The notes under the pieces are model-generated. The model was not told the DNA's origin and searched no databases. It saw only the letters and a program-made list of their open reading frames with translations. A stretch of DNA of 64,000 nucleotides from Epidermidibacterium keratini (lineage in GTDB: Bacteria > Actinomycetota > Actinomycetes > Mycobacteriales > Antricoccaceae): NCBI RefSeq assembly GCF_009834025.1, contig NZ_CP047156.1:3928067-3992066 (forward strand). The letters are read 5' to 3'. Positions within the stretch are counted from its first letter, which is position 1, and every line of letters starts with the position of its first letter. The position numbers were made by a program, and so were the translations under genes. Below, one piece after another: positions 7,697-18,472 of this stretch.

Positions 7697-9892
7697 GTGT
7701 CCGACCGCACCGTCGCGACGACCGTGCTGCCCGAGGGCTGGACTGCCCTCGACCAGCTCGCCATCGACACCACCCGCACCCTCGCCATGGACGCCGTCCA
7801 GAAAGTGGGCAACGGCCACCCCGGCACCGCCATGAGCCTTGCCCCGGCGGCGTACTACCTGTTCCAGCACGTAATGCGCCACGACCCGGCGGACCCGAAC
7901 TGGGTCGCCCGCGACCGGTTCGTGCTCTCTGCCGGGCACTCCAGCCTCACCCTCTACATCCAGCTGTTCTTCAGCGGCTACGGCCTGGAGCTCGATGACC
8001 TTGAGGCGCTGCGCACCTGGGGCTCGCTGACCCCGGGTCACCCCGAGGTCGAGCACACCACCGGCGTCGAGATCACCACCGGCCCGCTGGGCTCGGGGCT
8101 CGCCGCCTCGGTCGGCATGGCGATGGCGGCCCGCCGCGAACGCGGGCTGCTCGATCCCGAGCCCGCCCCCGGCGAGAGCATCTTCGACCATCACGTCTAC
8201 GTCATCGCCTCCGACGGTGACGTCCAAGAAGGTGTCTCCAACGAGGCCAGCTCGCTCGCTGCCACCCAGCAGCTGGGCAACCTCGTCGTCATCTACGACC
8301 ACAACAGCATCTCGATCGAAGACGACACCAAGATCGCCTTCACCGAGGACGTCGGCGGCCGCTACGAGGCACTTGGCTGGCACGTGCAGGAGGTGTCGTG
8401 GGTCAACGACGACGGCTCCTACCAGGAAAACCTGCGCAATCTCGCGAAGGCGATCGACGAGGCCAAGGCGGTCACCAGCAAGCCGTCGTTCATCAGCCTG
8501 CGCACCATCATCGCCTGGCCGGCACCGAACAAGCAGAACACCGGCAAGGCGCACGGTTCGGCCCTCGGTGAGGAGGAGGTGCGCGACACCAAGAAACTGC
8601 TGGGACTCGACGCGCGCAAGACCTTCGACGTACCGGACGAGCTGCTGAAGCACGTGCGCAAGGTCAAGGAGCGCGGCAAGAAGGCGCACGCGGAGTGGCT
8701 GCCGAAGTTCAAGGAATGGCAGAAGGCCCACCCGAATCGCGCCGAGCTGCTCAAGCGGCTTGAGGTGCGCGAGCTGCCCGACGGGTGGACCAAGGCGCTT
8801 CCGGACTTCGAGCCCGACGAGAAGGGCATCGCCACCCGCGCCGCCTCCGGCAAGGTGCTCGCGTCGCTGGTCGACGTGCTGCCTGAGCTGTGGGGCGGGT
8901 CAGCCGACCTCGCCGAGTCCAACAACACCACGATGTCCGGCGTACCGTCGTTCATCCCCGAGGAGAACCAGACCAAGGAGTTCCCCGGAGACCCCTATGG
9001 CCGCACGCTGCACTTCGGCGTCCGCGAGCATGCCATGGGGATGATCCTCAACGGCATCGCGCTGCACGGCGGAACCCGGCCGTACGGCGGCACCTTCCTG
9101 GTCTTCTCGGACTACATGCGCGGCGCTGTGCGCCTGGCAGCGCTGATGCGCCTGCCGGTGATCTACGTGTGGACGCACGACTCCATCGGTCTCGGTGAGG
9201 ACGGCCCGACGCACCAGCCGGTCGAGCACCTGTCGGCGCTGCGGGCCATCCCCGGGCTCGACGTCGTACGCCCCGGCGATGCCAACGAGACGGTCGTCGC
9301 CTGGCGCACCGTTCTCGAGCACACCGACCGACCCGCCGGACTCGTCCTGTCGCGTCAGGCCATGCCCACTCTCGATCGCACCGAGCTGGCCTCGGCCGAC
9401 GGGGTCGCGCGCGGCGGATACATCTTGCGGGAGGCCGACGGCGACCCGCAGGTGATCATCATGGCCTCCGGCTCAGAGCTCAGCCTCGCGGTCGCGGCCG
9501 CGGAGCAGCTGGAATCCAGCGGTACGCCGACCCGCGTGGTGTCGATGCCGTGCATCGAGTGGTTCGAGGAGCAGGACCGCGCCTACCGCGACAGCGTCCT
9601 GCCGCCCACCGTGCGGGCCCGCGTCAGCGTCGAGGCCGGCATCGCCCAGCCGTGGTACCGCTACCTCGGTGACGCCGGGCGCGCCGTCTCGCAGGAGCAC
9701 TTCGGTGCCAGCGCAGCTGCCGCCACGCTGTTCGAGAAGTTCGGCTTCACCACCGACCGAGTCGTGCAGGCGGCGCAGGAGTCGCTCGCCGACGTCGGCA
9801 CCGACCAGATCAACCCCGGCAAGCGCGTCGTCAACGAAGACGACCAGCTCGCCAACGCCTACCAGACCCAAGAGGGAGAAAAGGCACGATGA
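7697..9892 (+). CDS. tkt: Transketolase
   Basis: This thiamine-diphosphate enzyme transfers two-carbon units in the non-oxidative pentose phosphate pathway. The product is 731 aa, normal length. It has the N-terminal [13 protein letters not shown] motif, the ThDP/Mg site GDGDVQEG followed by [10 protein letters not shown], and the pyrimidine domain with [13 protein letters not shown] and [20 protein letters not shown] at 7697 was picked for the AAGGAG nine nt upstream, although the frame stays open further up. It is the first gene of tkt-tal-pgi-zwf-opcA-pgl. Its TGA overlaps the tal ATG (ATGA), so the two are translationally coupled. Confidence 0.97.
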   Translation: MSDRTVATTVLPEGWTALDQLAIDTTRTLAMDAVQKVGNGHPGTAMSLAPAAYYLFQHVMRHDPADPNWVARDRFVLSAGHSSLTLYIQLFFSGYGLELDDLEALRTWGSLTPGHPEVEHTTGVEITTGPLGSGLAASVGMAMAARRERGLLDPEPAPGESIFDHHVYVIASDGDVQEGVSNEASSLAATQQLGNLVVIYDHNSISIEDDTKIAFTEDVGGRYEALGWHVQEVSWVNDDGSYQENLRNLAKAIDEAKAVTSKPSFISLRTIIAWPAPNKQNTGKAHGSALGEEEVRDTKKLLGLDARKTFDVPDELLKHVRKVKERGKKAHAEWLPKFKEWQKAHPNRAELLKRLEVRELPDGWTKALPDFEPDEKGIATRAASGKVLASLVDVLPELWGGSADLAESNNTTMSGVPSFIPEENQTKEFPGDPYGRTLHFGVREHAMGMILNGIALHGGTRPYGGTFLVFSDYMRGAVRLAALMRLPVIYVWTHDSIGLGEDGPTHQPVEHLSALRAIPGLDVVRPGDANETVVAWRTVLEHTDRPAGLVLSRQAMPTLDRTELASADGVARGGYILREADGDPQVIIMASGSELSLAVAAAEQLESSGTPTRVVSMPCIEWFEEQDRAYRDSVLPPTVRARVSVEAGIAQPWYRYLGDAGRAVSQEHFGASAAAATLFEKFGFTTDRVVQAAQESLADVGTDQINPGKRVVNEDDQLANAYQTQEGEKAR

Positions 9893-10989
9893 CCAACAAG
9901 GCACTGGCAGAGCTCTCCGAGTCCGGCGTCGCCGTCTGGCTCGACGACCTCTCGCGTGGCCGGATCCAGTCCGGCGAGCTGAAGAAACTCATCGACGAGA
10001 AGTCTGTCGTCGGCGTGACCACCAACCCGTCGATCTTCCAGGCGGCCATCGCCGACGCCGAGGTCTACGACGAGCAGCTGCACGACAGCGCGACGCTGCA
10101 GATGAGCGTCGATGAGACCGTCCGTTTCATCACCACGCGTGATGTGCGTTCGGCGTGCGACGTACTGCGCGAGGTCCACGACCGCACCGGCGGCCAGGAC
10201 GGGCGCGTCTCGATCGAGGTCGACCCCCGCTCGGCGCGTGATGAATCCAAGACCGTCGCCGAGGCCGCGCTGCTGTGGTGGATGGTCGACCGGCCCAACC
10301 TGTTCATCAAGATCCCAGCGACCCTCGAGGGCCTGCCGGCGATCGACTCCACGCTCGCCGCCGGCATCAGCGTCAACGTCACGCTGATCTTCTCCATCGA
10401 GCGCTACCGCGCCGTGATGGATGCCTACCTCAGTGGCATCGAGAAGCGGCTGGAGGCCGGCAAGTCGCTCGATGGCATCGAGTCGGTCGCCTCGTTCTTC
10501 GTCTCGCGAGTCGACACCGAGATCGACAAGCGGCTCGATGAGATCGGCACCCCCGAGGCCAAGGCGCTCAAGGGCAAGGCCGGTGTTGCCAACGCGCAGC
10601 TGGCCTACCAGGCCTACGAGGAGGTCTTCAGCTCCGACCGCTGGAAGGCGCTGGAGGCCAAGGGTGCGCGCAAGCAGCGCCCGCTGTGGGCATCGACCGG
10701 CGTCAAGAACCCGGAGTACCCCGACACCCTCTACATCTCCGAACTGATCGCGCCCAACACGGTCAACACCATGCCGGAGAAGACGATGGAGGCGTACGCC
10801 GACCACGGCAAGCCGGGCACCCCGGTGACCGAGACGTACGCCGACGCCCAGAAGGTCATCGATGACCTGAAGGCGGTCGGGATCGACTTCGATGACGTCT
10901 TCAAGGCGCTCGAGGACGACGGTGTCGACAAGTTCGACAAGTCGTGGGCCGAGCTCTACGAGACCGTCAAGGCTGCACTCGGAAAGTAG
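9889..10989 (+). CDS. tal: Transaldolase
   Basis: This enzyme transfers dihydroxyacetone units between sugar phosphates. The 366-residue product carries VTTNPSIFQ near the N-terminus and the Schiff-base lysine in [11 protein letters not shown] (about residue 140). The length is typical of the actinobacterial transaldolase that pairs with OpcA/G6PDH clusters. ATG overlaps the tkt stop and is preceded by GGGAGAA. pgi starts 6 bp after its stop. Confidence 0.97.
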   Translation: MTNKALAELSESGVAVWLDDLSRGRIQSGELKKLIDEKSVVGVTTNPSIFQAAIADAEVYDEQLHDSATLQMSVDETVRFITTRDVRSACDVLREVHDRTGGQDGRVSIEVDPRSARDESKTVAEAALLWWMVDRPNLFIKIPATLEGLPAIDSTLAAGISVNVTLIFSIERYRAVMDAYLSGIEKRLEAGKSLDGIESVASFFVSRVDTEIDKRLDEIGTPEAKALKGKAGVANAQLAYQAYEEVFSSDRWKALEAKGARKQRPLWASTGVKNPEYPDTLYISELIAPNTVNTMPEKTMEAYADHGKPGTPVTETYADAQKVIDDLKAVGIDFDDVFKALEDDGVDKFDKSWAELYETVKAALGK

Positions 10990-10995
10990 GACCGC

Positions 10996-12606
10996 ATGTT
11001 CCTTCGCTACCACGCCCCCGCCTCTCTCACCGACACCCTTGGCTCGCTCGTGAACGACAAGGTCGCCTCGCGGATCGCTGCCGGTGACCCGACCGTGTGG
11101 GGGCCGGCCGCGCAGGAAGAATCGGCCAAGCGCCTCGGCTGGGTAGGGCTCCCGGAGTCCTCCCGGCCGCTGCTTGCCGAGATCGAGGCGCTGCACGCCC
11201 AGCTGCGCGAGGAGGGCCTCACCCGGGTCGTCCTCGCCGGCATGGGCGGCAGCTCGCTCGCGCCGGAGGTCATCTGCAAGACCGCCGGCGTCGACCTTGT
11301 CACGTTGGATACCACCGACCCGCAGCAAGTCGCCGACGCACTCGCGCCGGAGATTGAGCGCACGGTCGTGGTTGTCTCCTCCAAGTCCGGCGGCACGGTC
11401 GAAACCGACTCCCATCGCCGGACGGCCGAGAAGGCCTTTAGCGACGCCGGAATCGATGCCGCCTCGCGGATCATCGTGGTCACCGATCCGGGCTCGCCGT
11501 TCGAGAAGCTCTCCACAGAAGCCGGATACCGCAAGGTGTTTTTGGCCGACCCGTCGGTCGGCGGTCGCTACTCCGCGTTGACCGCGTTCGGCTTGGTCCC
11601 CTCCGGACTGGCCGGCGCCGATATCGCTGCGCTGCTTGACGATGCGGCGTACGCGCAGAAGCAGTGCGCCAAGGACGCGGTGGACAACCCGGCTCTGCTG
11701 CTGGGCGCCGTACTCGGCGATGCCGAGAAGTCGGGCGCCGAGAAGATCGTCTTCGCCCCGAACGGGACCGCCAATGACGGTTTCGCCGACTGGGTCGAGC
11801 AGCTGCTCGCCGAGTCGACGGGCAAGGACGGCCGCGGCGTACTTCCCGTCGCGCTCACCGGCACCGACGACGTGGGTTACGCCGACGCCGGTCCGGACGC
11901 GGTGCCGGTCGCGCTCGGCGAAGTCGATGCGCCGCAGTCCAGCAGCGGCTTCGCGATCGCCTCCGACGGCCCGCTCGGCGCGCAGTTCTATCTCTGGGAG
12001 TTCGCCACCGCAGTCGCGGGCGCGGTCATCGGGATCAACCCGTTTGACCAGCCCAACGTCGAGGAGGCCAAGGTTCAGGCCCGCAAGCTGCTCGGCGGCT
12101 CGGGTCCGGCCGACGACGCCACGCCGCTGTTGACCGAAGGGGCCGTGCAGGTGTACGCCGACGGTGACTGGGCATCGGGCCAGGACACTCTCGCCGGCGT
12201 ACTCGCGGCCCTGCTGCAGACCGATCCGCCCAACGGCTACGTCGCGATCATGGCCTATCTCGACCGCCACAACGACCGGCTGGCCGCCGATCTACGGCCA
12301 CTCATCGCGCGGGCATCGGGCAAGCAGACCACCTTTGGCTGGGGGCCGCGGTTCTTGCACTCAACCGGGCAGTATCACAAGGGCGGGCACCCCAACGGCG
12401 CGTTCTTGCAGATCACCGCGGACGCGCCGCAGGATCTGCCGATCCCCGACCAGCCGTTTACCTTCCACACGCTGCAGCTGGCGCAGGCCTCCGGTGACGC
12501 GGCCGTGCTGAAGGCGAAAGGACGGCCGGTACTTCGGCTCCATCTCAGTGACCGCGGCGCCGGCCTTGACCAGGTCGCGACCGCGCTCGAGGAGATGTCG
12601 TCCTGA
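10996..12606 (+). CDS. pgi: Glucose-6-phosphate isomerase
   Basis: This enzyme interconverts glucose-6-P and fructose-6-P. The 536-residue protein has two SIS-type sugar-isomerase halves. It shows MGGSSLAPEV, SSKSGGTVETDS (the phosphate-binding Ser/Thr cluster) and the C-terminal HSTGQYHKGG with the catalytic-region His/Lys. It resembles the divergent isomerase that follows, or is fused to, transaldolase in many bacteria, and its place directly after tal agrees. Here tal and pgi are separate genes. Confidence 0.92.
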   Translation: MFLRYHAPASLTDTLGSLVNDKVASRIAAGDPTVWGPAAQEESAKRLGWVGLPESSRPLLAEIEALHAQLREEGLTRVVLAGMGGSSLAPEVICKTAGVDLVTLDTTDPQQVADALAPEIERTVVVVSSKSGGTVETDSHRRTAEKAFSDAGIDAASRIIVVTDPGSPFEKLSTEAGYRKVFLADPSVGGRYSALTAFGLVPSGLAGADIAALLDDAAYAQKQCAKDAVDNPALLLGAVLGDAEKSGAEKIVFAPNGTANDGFADWVEQLLAESTGKDGRGVLPVALTGTDDVGYADAGPDAVPVALGEVDAPQSSSGFAIASDGPLGAQFYLWEFATAVAGAVIGINPFDQPNVEEAKVQARKLLGGSGPADDATPLLTEGAVQVYADGDWASGQDTLAGVLAALLQTDPPNGYVAIMAYLDRHNDRLAADLRPLIARASGKQTTFGWGPRFLHSTGQYHKGGHPNGAFLQITADAPQDLPIPDQPFTFHTLQLAQASGDAAVLKAKGRPVLRLHLSDRGAGLDQVATALEEMSS

Positions 12607-12636
12607 CTCGCACTGCCATCCAGAGGGGATGAGGAG

Positions 12637-14262
12637 TTGCCCAAGACCGATCAGCACCGTCCCGACGCCGGAACGGACGTGGACGCCCCCGAGAGCATGA
12701 CGCTCGGCAGCGGCGAGGAGTACCGGGCGGCCACCTCGGTCGCTTCGACCAACCCGCTGCGCGACCCGCTCGACCGCCGGCTTCCCCGGGTACCCGAGCC
12801 GTGCGCGCTCGTCGTCTTCGGGATCACCGGTGACCTCGCCCGCAAGAAGCTCATCCCGGCGATCTACGACCTGGCCCACCGCGGGCTGCTGCCGGCAAAC
12901 TTCGTGCTCATCGGGTTTGCCCGACGCGACTGGGGTGACGGCGACTTCGCGCAGCTCGTGCATGACGCGGCCAAGACCCATGCGCGCACGCCCTGGGACG
13001 ACGGAGTGTGGGCGCGGCTCGCCGACAACATCAAGTTTGTGCCAGGCGACTTCTCCGACGACGACGCGTTCGACCAGCTCGCCGAGACACTGGACGGGCT
13101 GTCGAGCTCGCACGGGATCCAGGGCAACGCCGCGTTCTACCTGTCGATCCCGCCGTCGTACTTCGAGACGGTGCTCGACCAGCTCGAGCGCACCGGGATG
13201 GCCAACAACGAAGTCGCCGGTGGGTGGCGCCGAGTGGTCGTCGAGAAGCCGTTCGGCCACGACCTACCCAGCGGCAAGCGGCTCAACACGATGGTCGACA
13301 AGGTCTTCGGCTGGCGTGACGTCTACCGGATCGACCACTACCTCGGCAAGGAGACGGTTCAAAACCTCTTTGCCTTCCGGTTCGCCAACACCATGTTCGA
13401 GCCGATCTGGAACTCGCACTACGTCGACTCGGTCCAGATCACCATGGCCGAGGACGTCGGAATCGGCGGGCGCGCGGGCTTCTACGACGAGACCGGTGCC
13501 GCACGCGACGTACTGCAAAACCACCTGCTGCAGCTGCTCGCGCTGACCGCCATGGAAGAGCCGGTGCGTTTCATCCCGTCGGCCATCCGCACCGAGAAGC
13601 TGAAGGTGCTGCGCGCGATCAGCCTGCCGACCGAGCTGGAAGGCAACGCGGTGCGCGGGCAGTACCAGCAAGGCTGGCTTGCCGGTGAGCGGGTGCCAGG
13701 CTACCTGCACGAAGAGGGCATTCCGAAGGGCTCGACCACCGAGACGTACGCCGCCGTGAAGCTGCACGTCGAGACGCGACGCTGGGCCGGCGTGCCGTTC
13801 TACCTCCGGACCGGCAAGCGGCTGCCGCGCCGGGTCACCGAGATCGCGCTGAACTTCAAGCGCGCCCCGCACCTGCCCTTCTCCCCCGACGACACCGAGG
13901 AGCTCGGGCACAACCAGCTGGTGATCCGGGTGCAGCCCGACGAGGGCGTGACGCTGCGGTTCGGCTCGAAGGTGCCCGGCACCGTGATGGAGGTGCGCGA
14001 TGTCGCGATGGACTTCCTCTACGGCGAGACCTTCACCGAGTCCAGCCCCGAGGCCTACGAGCGGCTGCTGCTCGACGTACTGCTCGGTGATGCCACCCTC
14101 TTCCCGCTCAACGAGGAGGTCGAGGCGTCGTGGGCGGTGATCGACCCGCTGGAGGAGTTCTGGGCCGGCCAGAAGCCCGCGCCCTACCGTGCCGGCGAGT
14201 GGGGACCGAAAGCCGCTGACGAGATGCTCGCCCGTGACGGGCGCGCCTGGCGCAGGCCGTAG
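12637..14262 (+). CDS. zwf: Glucose-6-phosphate 1-dehydrogenase
   Basis: This is the first step of the oxidative pentose phosphate pathway, making NADPH and 6-phosphogluconolactone. The dinucleotide motif FGITGDLARKK is near residue 62, and the substrate motif RIDHYLGKE holds the active-site His/Lys region. The start is uncertain. TTG at 12637 has AGAGGGG eight nt upstream and gives 541 aa. An in-frame ATG at 12697 gives 521 aa, closer to the family norm, but lacks a ribosome site. opcA begins 10 bp after the stop. Confidence 0.95.
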   Translation: MPKTDQHRPDAGTDVDAPESMTLGSGEEYRAATSVASTNPLRDPLDRRLPRVPEPCALVVFGITGDLARKKLIPAIYDLAHRGLLPANFVLIGFARRDWGDGDFAQLVHDAAKTHARTPWDDGVWARLADNIKFVPGDFSDDDAFDQLAETLDGLSSSHGIQGNAAFYLSIPPSYFETVLDQLERTGMANNEVAGGWRRVVVEKPFGHDLPSGKRLNTMVDKVFGWRDVYRIDHYLGKETVQNLFAFRFANTMFEPIWNSHYVDSVQITMAEDVGIGGRAGFYDETGAARDVLQNHLLQLLALTAMEEPVRFIPSAIRTEKLKVLRAISLPTELEGNAVRGQYQQGWLAGERVPGYLHEEGIPKGSTTETYAAVKLHVETRRWAGVPFYLRTGKRLPRRVTEIALNFKRAPHLPFSPDDTEELGHNQLVIRVQPDEGVTLRFGSKVPGTVMEVRDVAMDFLYGETFTESSPEAYERLLLDVLLGDATLFPLNEEVEASWAVIDPLEEFWAGQKPAPYRAGEWGPKAADEMLARDGRAWRRP

Positions 14263-14272
14263 GAGGTTTGAG

Positions 14273-15331
14273 ATGACCACGCTGTGGGATACCACTGGCA
14301 CGGCGGTCGTGAAGGCGCTCGCCGCTGAACGACGTACCGGCGGGGCCGTCACCTCCGGCAACGCCCTGACGCTCGTCGTCGTCGTGGACGAGAAGCACAT
14401 CGGCGAAGCCGAACGGGCCGCCGCCCGCGCCGCCGCCCGCAATCCGTGTCGCGTGCTGATCGTCGTACGCCGTGAGCTCGACGCGCCCAAACCGCGCCTC
14501 GACGCGGAGATCCTGGTCGGCGGGCGCCTCGGCCCCGGCGAGGCGATCGTGATGCGGATGTATGGCCGGCTCGCGCTGCACGCCGAGTCGGTGACCTTGC
14601 CGCTGCTGGCCCCGGACGCACCGGTGGTCACGTGGTGGCACACCGCACCTCCGGAGGTGATCGCCACCGACCCGCTCGGCGTCTACAGCGACCGGCGCAT
14701 CACCGACGTCGGCTGGCTCGACAAGGGTGCTGCGGGGCTCAAGCAGCGCGCAAAGGACTATGCACCGGGCGATACCGACCTCGGCTGGACACGCACGACG
14801 CAGTGGCGATCGGCTCTGGCGTCGTCCTTCGACACCCTGGACGGCAAGCCCACCAGTGCCCGGGTGTTTGGCTCCTCCGACGCTCCCCCGGCCCTGCTAC
14901 TGGCCGGCTGGCTGCAGGCCCGCCTGCAGATCCCGGTCGGCGTGCGCGAGACCAAGCGCAACACCGGCGAAAACGGGATCAGCGCTGTCGAGGTCAACTT
15001 CGGGACCAAGACGCGTCTGCGGGTGAGCCGCGACGGCGGCGACATGCTCGTGCGGCGTACCGGACAGCGTGATCAGCGCCTGACCATCCTCGATCGCGAC
15101 CTCGGCGACCTGCTCACCGAGGAGCTACGTCATCAGGGCGCCGACGACGTGTACGCCGCAGCGCTCGGTGCCGCCACCGACACCAACGGACTGCTGCAGC
15201 GCGACTTCGTGCGCAGCCACATCTGGGTCGACCCGACCACGCCATCGAAGGGTGCCTCGCCTAAGGAGGCGGTCAAGCGCGCGGCCGCACAGATCAAGAA
15301 GAACGCAAAGCCGATCGGAGCGGGGAGCTAG
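14273..15331 (+). CDS. opcA: Glucose-6-phosphate dehydrogenase assembly protein OpcA
   Basis: OpcA is needed for assembly and redox activation of G6PDH in cyanobacteria and actinobacteria. The 352-aa product has the characteristic APVVTWWHTAPP segment, and SDRRITDVGW in the family core. GGAGG is placed 6 nt before the ATG. It lies between its client zwf and pgl, the expected order. The last ~25 residues are lysine/alanine-rich. Confidence 0.95.
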   Translation: MTTLWDTTGTAVVKALAAERRTGGAVTSGNALTLVVVVDEKHIGEAERAAARAAARNPCRVLIVVRRELDAPKPRLDAEILVGGRLGPGEAIVMRMYGRLALHAESVTLPLLAPDAPVVTWWHTAPPEVIATDPLGVYSDRRITDVGWLDKGAAGLKQRAKDYAPGDTDLGWTRTTQWRSALASSFDTLDGKPTSARVFGSSDAPPALLLAGWLQARLQIPVGVRETKRNTGENGISAVEVNFGTKTRLRVSRDGGDMLVRRTGQRDQRLTILDRDLGDLLTEELRHQGADDVYAAALGAATDTNGLLQRDFVRSHIWVDPTTPSKGASPKEAVKRAAAQIKKNAKPIGAGS

Positions 15332-15333
15332 CC

Positions 15334-16077
15334 ATGGCCGAGATCGACGTCGACATCTTCGATACCCCAGCGAACATTGCAGAGTCCGTCGCTGACCGGT
15401 TCGTTGCACTAGTGCGCGGCCGTCAGGAGGAAGACGTCGCGCCGCATGTCGTCGTGACCGGCGGATCGACCGGGATCGCTGTCCTCAAAGCGATCCGCGC
15501 CCACTCAGAGGCGCACGAGATCGACTGGGCCAACGTGCATGTCTGGTGGGGAGATGAGCGGTTCGTCCCGGCCGACGACCCGGAGCGCAACGACCTGCAG
15601 GCGTTCGAGGCGCTGTTTGACCACGTGCCGGTCGACCCGTCGAAGGTCCACCGCGTCGCCGCCAGCGACGGCGAGTTCGGCGACGATGTCGACGCGGCCG
15701 CGGCGGCGTACGCCCGTGAGATCGACGGCGCCTTTGACGGTGATCCGGTCTTCGACATCCTGATGCTCGGTGTCGGCGAGGAGGGGCACACCGCCTCGAT
15801 CTTCCCCGACTCCCCCGCAGCCACCGATACTTCCGTGGTGTGCGCCGTACGCGACTGCCCGAAGCCGCCGCCGACCCGGGTGTCGATGACGTTCCCGACC
15901 CTCGACCGCGGTGCCCACGTGTGGATGATGACCGCCGGTGAGTCCAAGGCCGACGCCGTACTCGCGGTGCTCAACGGCGCGAAGCCGGTCGACATCCCGG
16001 CAGCCGGCCCTCGAGGCCTGGTCGCCACCACGTGGTGGATCGACGAAGCCGCGGCCTCGAAGATCCCCTTGTCCTAA
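15334..16077 (+). CDS. pgl: 6-phosphogluconolactonase
   Basis: This enzyme hydrolyses 6-phosphogluconolactone to 6-phosphogluconate. The 247-residue protein shows VVTGGSTGIAVLKAI, WWGDERFVPADDPERN and LMLGVGEEGHTASIFP, the hallmark motifs of the NagB/Pgl fold. ATG lies 2 bp after the opcA stop, and GGGGAG precedes it inside opcA. It is the last gene of the operon and is followed by a long hairpin. Confidence 0.97.
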   Translation: MAEIDVDIFDTPANIAESVADRFVALVRGRQEEDVAPHVVVTGGSTGIAVLKAIRAHSEAHEIDWANVHVWWGDERFVPADDPERNDLQAFEALFDHVPVDPSKVHRVAASDGEFGDDVDAAAAAYAREIDGAFDGDPVFDILMLGVGEEGHTASIFPDSPAATDTSVVCAVRDCPKPPPTRVSMTFPTLDRGAHVWMMTAGESKADAVLAVLNGAKPVDIPAAGPRGLVATTWWIDEAAASKIPLS

Positions 16078-16088
16078 GGCTTCTCCCC

Positions 16089-16147
16089 ACGCGCGGTGGG
16101 TTCTGCACCGCTCTTGGGCCGATAGCGGTGGTGAACCCACCGCGCGT
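16089..16147. terminator. Long hairpin between convergent pgl and the uvrA-like gene (family P2)
   Basis: Perfect 15-bp arms ACGCGCGGTGGGTTC (16089-16103) and their complement (16133-16147) enclose an inner stem CACCGCT/AGCGGTG. It sits between convergent stops, so a bidirectional terminator is likely. The outer arms recur at 51356-51418 between another convergent pair. Confidence 0.75.
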
Positions 16148-16154
16148 CGGCGAG

Positions 16155-18410
16155 TTACGCGTCGTCACCGGCGAGGTAACGCGCGAGGGCCTCGCCGGTT
16201 GGCGTCTCCCGGCCGACGTACTGCCGCACCGGCCCCTCGTACAGCACGCGGCCACCGTGCCGTCCGGCGCCCGGACCGAGGTCGATCAGCCAGTCGGCGC
16301 GCACGATGACGTCGAGATTGTGCTCGATGACGACGACCGTGTGTCCTTGATCGACGAGCCGGTCGAGTACGCCGAGCAGCACCTCGACATCGTTGGGGTG
16401 CAGGCCGGTGGTCGGCTCGTCGAGCACATACAGCCGAGGCTCGTCGGCCGCGGCGAGTTCGCGTCCGATCTTGACGCGCTGCGCTTCACCTCCGGACAGC
16501 GTGTGCATGGACTGCCCGAGCCGCAGGTAGCCAAGGCCCACTGAGGACAGCTGCTCCAGCCGGCCGGTGATGGTCTTGTCCGCGAAGCGCTCGACCGCAT
16601 CGGCAACGGTCAGGTCGTTGACGTCGGCGATGGACAGCCCGTCGACGGTATAGCCGAGCACTTCCTCAGTGAAGCGGCGTCCGTGGCAGGTGGGGCACTC
16701 GATCTCCTGCCCGTCCATGAACGCGAGGTCGAGGTAGATGACGCCGAGCCCGCGGCATGCCGGGCAGCCGCCCTCGGAGTTCGCGCTAAACAATGACGCC
16801 GGCACGTCGTTGCCGGCGGCGAAGATCGCTCGGATGCGGTTCGCGATCCCCGCGTAGGTGATCGGTGTCGACCGCCGGTTGGCGCTGACCGGTCGTTGGT
16901 CGAGTACGACGGCGTCGTGCTGCGCGACGAGCTCGGCAGCCAGGCTCGATTTTCCCGAACCAGCGACGCCGGTCAGCGCGGTGAGTACGCCGGCCGGCAC
17001 CGACACGGTGAGCTCGCGCAGGTTGTTGCGGGACGCGCCGGTGATGGTGAGTTCTCCGGTCGGCGTGCGCGGCGTTGCCGGGACCGAGCGCGCGGCGACG
17101 AGGGCTCGGCCGGTCGGAGTGTCGGCGCCGCGCAGCGCGGCGTACTCGCCCTCGAAGACAACGCGTCCGCCTCCGGCTCCGGCGCCCGGGCCGATCTCAA
17201 CGATGTGGTCGGCGCGGGCCATCACTGCCGGGTCATGTTCGACGATCAGCACGTTGTTGCCGCGGTCGCGCAGCCGTTCGAGGATCGTCACGATCGGCTC
17301 GACGTCGCTCGGGTGCAGCCCCACGGTCGGCTCGTCGACGACGTAGGTCATCGCGACCAGGCTGGAGCCGAGGTGATTGACGAGCTTGACGCGTTGCCCT
17401 TCACCGCCGGACAAGCTCGTCGTCGCACGGGCTAAGCTCAGGTATCCGAGCCCAACCGCGACCATTGCATCGAGCCGGGCGAGGAGCGCGGCGATCGCCG
17501 GTGCAGCCCGCTCACCGTCGAAGCTCGCGACGACCTCACGAAGCTCGGCGATCTCCAGTCGCGCGAGATCACCGATCTGGTGACCGCCCACGGTAGCTGT
17601 CCGCGCGGCTTCGCTGAGGCGGTCACCACCGCACTCAGCACAGGTCTGCGACCGGGTGAACTTCGCGATCGCGTCCTGCTTGCGCTGCGAGATCGTGTCG
17701 GAGGTGTGCAGATAGATCCGCTCGAACCGCTCGATGACCCCTTCGTAGTCCTTTGTCGGCGGGACGTTCAGCGCAGCGGCCGCTGGCCCGCCAAACAGCA
17801 GCGCCTCTCGCTGCGTGTCGGTCCACTCGCGCAGCGGGGCATCGGCATCGAAGCTTCCGATGTCGGCGTACTGCCGATGCCAGTAGCCGCCGTTGCCAAA
17901 ACCGGGCAGCAGGATCGCGTCCTCTTTCAGAGACTTGTCGAGATCCAGCACGCGCTCGACCGCCGTGGCCACGACCTCACCGAGTCCCTGGCACCGCGGG
18001 CACATCCCGGCGGGGTCGTTGAACGAGAAGTAGTTGGACTCCCCGACGTACGGCGTGCTGAGTCGCGAGTAGATCAGCCGCAGGTGCGTCCACGCGTCGG
18101 TGATCGTGCCGACCGTGGAGCGGGCGTTGCCGGCGAGGCGCCGCTGGTCGATGACGATGACCGGGGTCAGCCCGTCAAGACGACCGGCAGCCGGACGGGT
18201 CCACTTCGGAAGCCGGTTGCGGGCAAACGGCGGGAACGTCTCGCTGAGTTGGTAGCCGGCCTCGGCGGCGATCGTGTCGAACACCAACGACGACTTCCCC
18301 GAGCCGGACACCCCGACGACGACGATGAGTCGACCGTGCGGCAAGTCGAGATCGACGTGGTCGAGATTGTTGACGTGTACGTCGCGCAGCACCATCTGTG
18401 AGTTGTTCAT
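16155..18410 (-). CDS. Short UvrA-family ABC ATPase (UvrA paralogue)
   Basis: The 751-residue protein has two ABC ATPase modules with Walker [11 protein letters not shown] and GVAGSGKSSL. Signature motifs are LSGGEGQRVKL and [11 protein letters not shown], and both halves carry Walker B DEPT. Zinc-finger cysteines are present (CPRCQGLG, CAECGG, CPACRGLG, CPTCHGRR). It is about 200 residues shorter than the true UvrA encoded at 35696-38701, mainly because the UvrB-binding and insertion regions between Walker A and the first finger are reduced. Such paralogues are linked to drug or DNA-adduct tolerance rather than core excision repair. It is divergent from a WYL regulator with a 62-bp spacer, so that protein probably controls it. 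Confidence 0.88.
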   Translation of the reverse strand: MNNSQMVLRDVHVNNLDHVDLDLPHGRLIVVVGVSGSGKSSLVFDTIAAEAGYQLSETFPPFARNRLPKWTRPAAGRLDGLTPVIVIDQRRLAGNARSTVGTITDAWTHLRLIYSRLSTPYVGESNYFSFNDPAGMCPRCQGLGEVVATAVERVLDLDKSLKEDAILLPGFGNGGYWHRQYADIGSFDADAPLREWTDTQREALLFGGPAAAALNVPPTKDYEGVIERFERIYLHTSDTISQRKQDAIAKFTRSQTCAECGGDRLSEAARTATVGGHQIGDLARLEIAELREVVASFDGERAAPAIAALLARLDAMVAVGLGYLSLARATTSLSGGEGQRVKLVNHLGSSLVAMTYVVDEPTVGLHPSDVEPIVTILERLRDRGNNVLIVEHDPAVMARADHIVEIGPGAGAGGGRVVFEGEYAALRGADTPTGRALVAARSVPATPRTPTGELTITGASRNNLRELTVSVPAGVLTALTGVAGSGKSSLAAELVAQHDAVVLDQRPVSANRRSTPITYAGIANRIRAIFAAGNDVPASLFSANSEGGCPACRGLGVIYLDLAFMDGQEIECPTCHGRRFTEEVLGYTVDGLSIADVNDLTVADAVERFADKTITGRLEQLSSVGLGYLRLGQSMHTLSGGEAQRVKIGRELAAADEPRLYVLDEPTTGLHPNDVEVLLGVLDRLVDQGHTVVVIEHNLDVIVRADWLIDLGPGAGRHGGRVLYEGPVRQYVGRETPTGEALARYLAGDDA

Positions 18411-18472
18411 GCCGACGACGCTAGGAGTAGATCCGGTCAGATCCTGTCCGGGACCGATGCCATGATCACATC

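Noticed and set aside
10985-10999. tal-pgi bifunctional fusion
   Set aside because: tal ends with its own TAG and pgi has a separate ATG in another frame; the genes are distinct.
9859-12270. An 803-codon minus-strand open frame opposite tal and pgi
   Set aside because: Its frame mirrors the codon positions of the real genes; no domain is visible and it spans two well-supported genes.
16155-18410. Calling the short UvrA paralogue the housekeeping uvrA
   Set aside because: The full-length UvrA with all insertions is at 35696-38701; the short one lacks about 200 residues.
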